Source: Rhodospirillales bacterium (GTDB lineage: Bacteria > Pseudomonadota > Alphaproteobacteria > Rhodospirillales_A > Casp-alpha2). Taken from it: DNA of 7,421 bases. The translations under genes were made by a program, and so were the position numbers. Positions 6,821 to 7,421 of the stretch are shown here, piece by piece; within the stretch, counting starts at the first letter, position 1, and each line of letters starts with the position of its first letter. Where the stretch lies: NCBI GenBank assembly GCA_016763915.1, contig JAESSX010000119.1, forward strand, positions 1 through 7,421, read 5' to 3'. Below the pieces are notes generated by a model, which did no database searches, had not been told where the DNA came from, and saw only the letters and a program-made list of their open reading frames with translations.

Positions 6821-7421
6821 ATGACATGGTTGGAAGGCAATAGCCGCGACACGCGGCCCGCGGGTGAGCGCATTCAGGAACTGATCGACCGCCCGCAGAT
6901 TCTGGGCGTGCCCGGTGCACACAACGGGCTGGCCGGGATGCTGGCCAAACAGGCCGGGTTCGAGGCGCTGTATATCTCGGGCGGCGCGGTGACGGCGACC
7001 ATGGGCCTGCCCGATGTCGGCATCCTGACGCTCGAAGAGTTGTGCTTCGTCACCCGCATGGTGTCGCGCTCCACCGATCTGCCGCTGATCGTCGACGGCG
7101 ACACCGGCTACGGCGAGATTCTCAACACCATGCGCACGGTGCGCGAACTGGAACGCGCCGGCGCCGGGGCGGTGCATATCGAAGACCAGGTGCTGCCGAA
7201 GAAATGCGGCCACCTCAACGACAAGCGGCTGATTTCGCCCGAGGACGCCGCCGCCAAAATCGCCGCCGCCAAGAAAGCCAGCTCACACCTGCGCATCATC
7301 GCGCGCACCGACGCCGCCGCCGGCGAAGGGCTGGCCGGCGCCATAAAGCGGGCCAACCAGTACAAAGAGGCCGGCGCCGATATCGTGTTTCCCGATGCGC
7401 TGGCGTCGGAAGACGATTTCC
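6821..7421 (+). CDS. prpB: 2-methylisocitrate lyase-like protein (PrpB type), 3' end cut by window edge
   Basis: Isocitrate lyase superfamily enzyme; PrpB splits 2-methylisocitrate into pyruvate and succinate at the end of the methylcitrate cycle. The first 200 codons are present, about two thirds of the usual 290-300. Seen: PGAHNGLAGMLAKQAGF (31-47), YISGGAV (51-57) with the carboxylate-binding S53-G54-G55, MGLPDVGILTLEEL (61-74), the metal-binding VDGDTGYG with D92 and D94, HIEDQ (119-123) with E121, the signature KKCGH (127-131) with catalytic C129, and ARTDA (161-165). The match to E. coli PrpB is strong around SGG and GLPDLGISTL. The FPEA of E. coli PrpB is FPDA here (D192), a conservative change at a likely active-site acid. 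It is transcribed away from the operon and shares its control region. A closely related lyase acting on another 2-alkyl-malate- or isocitrate-type acid cannot be excluded. Confidence 0.85.
   Translation, partial: MTWLEGNSRDTRPAGERIQELIDRPQILGVPGAHNGLAGMLAKQAGFEALYISGGAVTATMGLPDVGILTLEELCFVTRMVSRSTDLPLIVDGDTGYGEILNTMRTVRELERAGAGAVHIEDQVLPKKCGHLNDKRLISPEDAAAKIAAAKKASSHLRIIARTDAAAGEGLAGAIKRANQYKEAGADIVFPDALASEDDF

Noticed and set aside
6773..7365. Minus-strand open frames within the PrpB-like gene
   Set aside because: The plus strand encodes a clear lyase with catalytic motifs and a good ribosome site; the minus-strand frames are antisense shadows.

Overview
The window is a gene-dense, high-GC bacterial catabolic locus. 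Seven genes lie head-to-tail on the minus strand, and an eighth diverges from them on the plus strand at the right end. The GC-rich codon use, purine-rich Shine-Dalgarno sites, 1-4 base gene overlaps and mix of families suggest a proteobacterium, perhaps an alphaproteobacterium. No rRNA, tRNA or taxon-specific marker is present, so this placement is an inference. There are no mobile elements, CRISPR arrays, RNA genes or convincing terminators, and no gene-free stretch longer than about 100 bases.

Layout, in order of transcription from the right: a TauD/TfdA-type Fe(II)/2-oxoglutarate oxygenase (6724-5699); a D-2-hydroxyacid dehydrogenase interrupted by an apparent single-base deletion (5702-4753); a crotonase-fold protein (4753-3968); an isocitrate lyase/PEP mutase superfamily lyase (3971-3108); an MmgE/PrpD family protein (3056-1650); a MaoC-like hydratase (1639-1121); and an acyl-CoA dehydrogenase (1115 to beyond the left edge). 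The first four genes are joined by 1-4 base overlaps, the last three by short gaps with Shine-Dalgarno sites or by near-contact, so this is very probably one operon. Divergently from 6821 runs a 2-methylisocitrate lyase (PrpB-like) gene, cut by the right edge. The 96-base divergent spacer holds a perfect 12-bp palindrome of the kind bound by FadR/VanR-type GntR regulators, placed inside a possible promoter for the operon.

The enzymes suggest breakdown of an organic acid. An oxygenase and a 2-hydroxyacid dehydrogenase could prepare the substrate. An acyl-CoA dehydrogenase, a MaoC hydratase and a crotonase could form a beta-oxidation-like segment. An MmgE/PrpD enzyme plus two different isocitrate-lyase-superfamily lyases resemble the end of the methylcitrate cycle, where a (methyl)isocitrate-like acid is split into a keto acid and a dicarboxylate. 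No CoA ligase/transferase, citrate synthase, transporter or regulator is visible, so the substrate is unknown. The combination is the most interesting feature of the window, but each family is well known and no wholly new system can be claimed from sequence alone.
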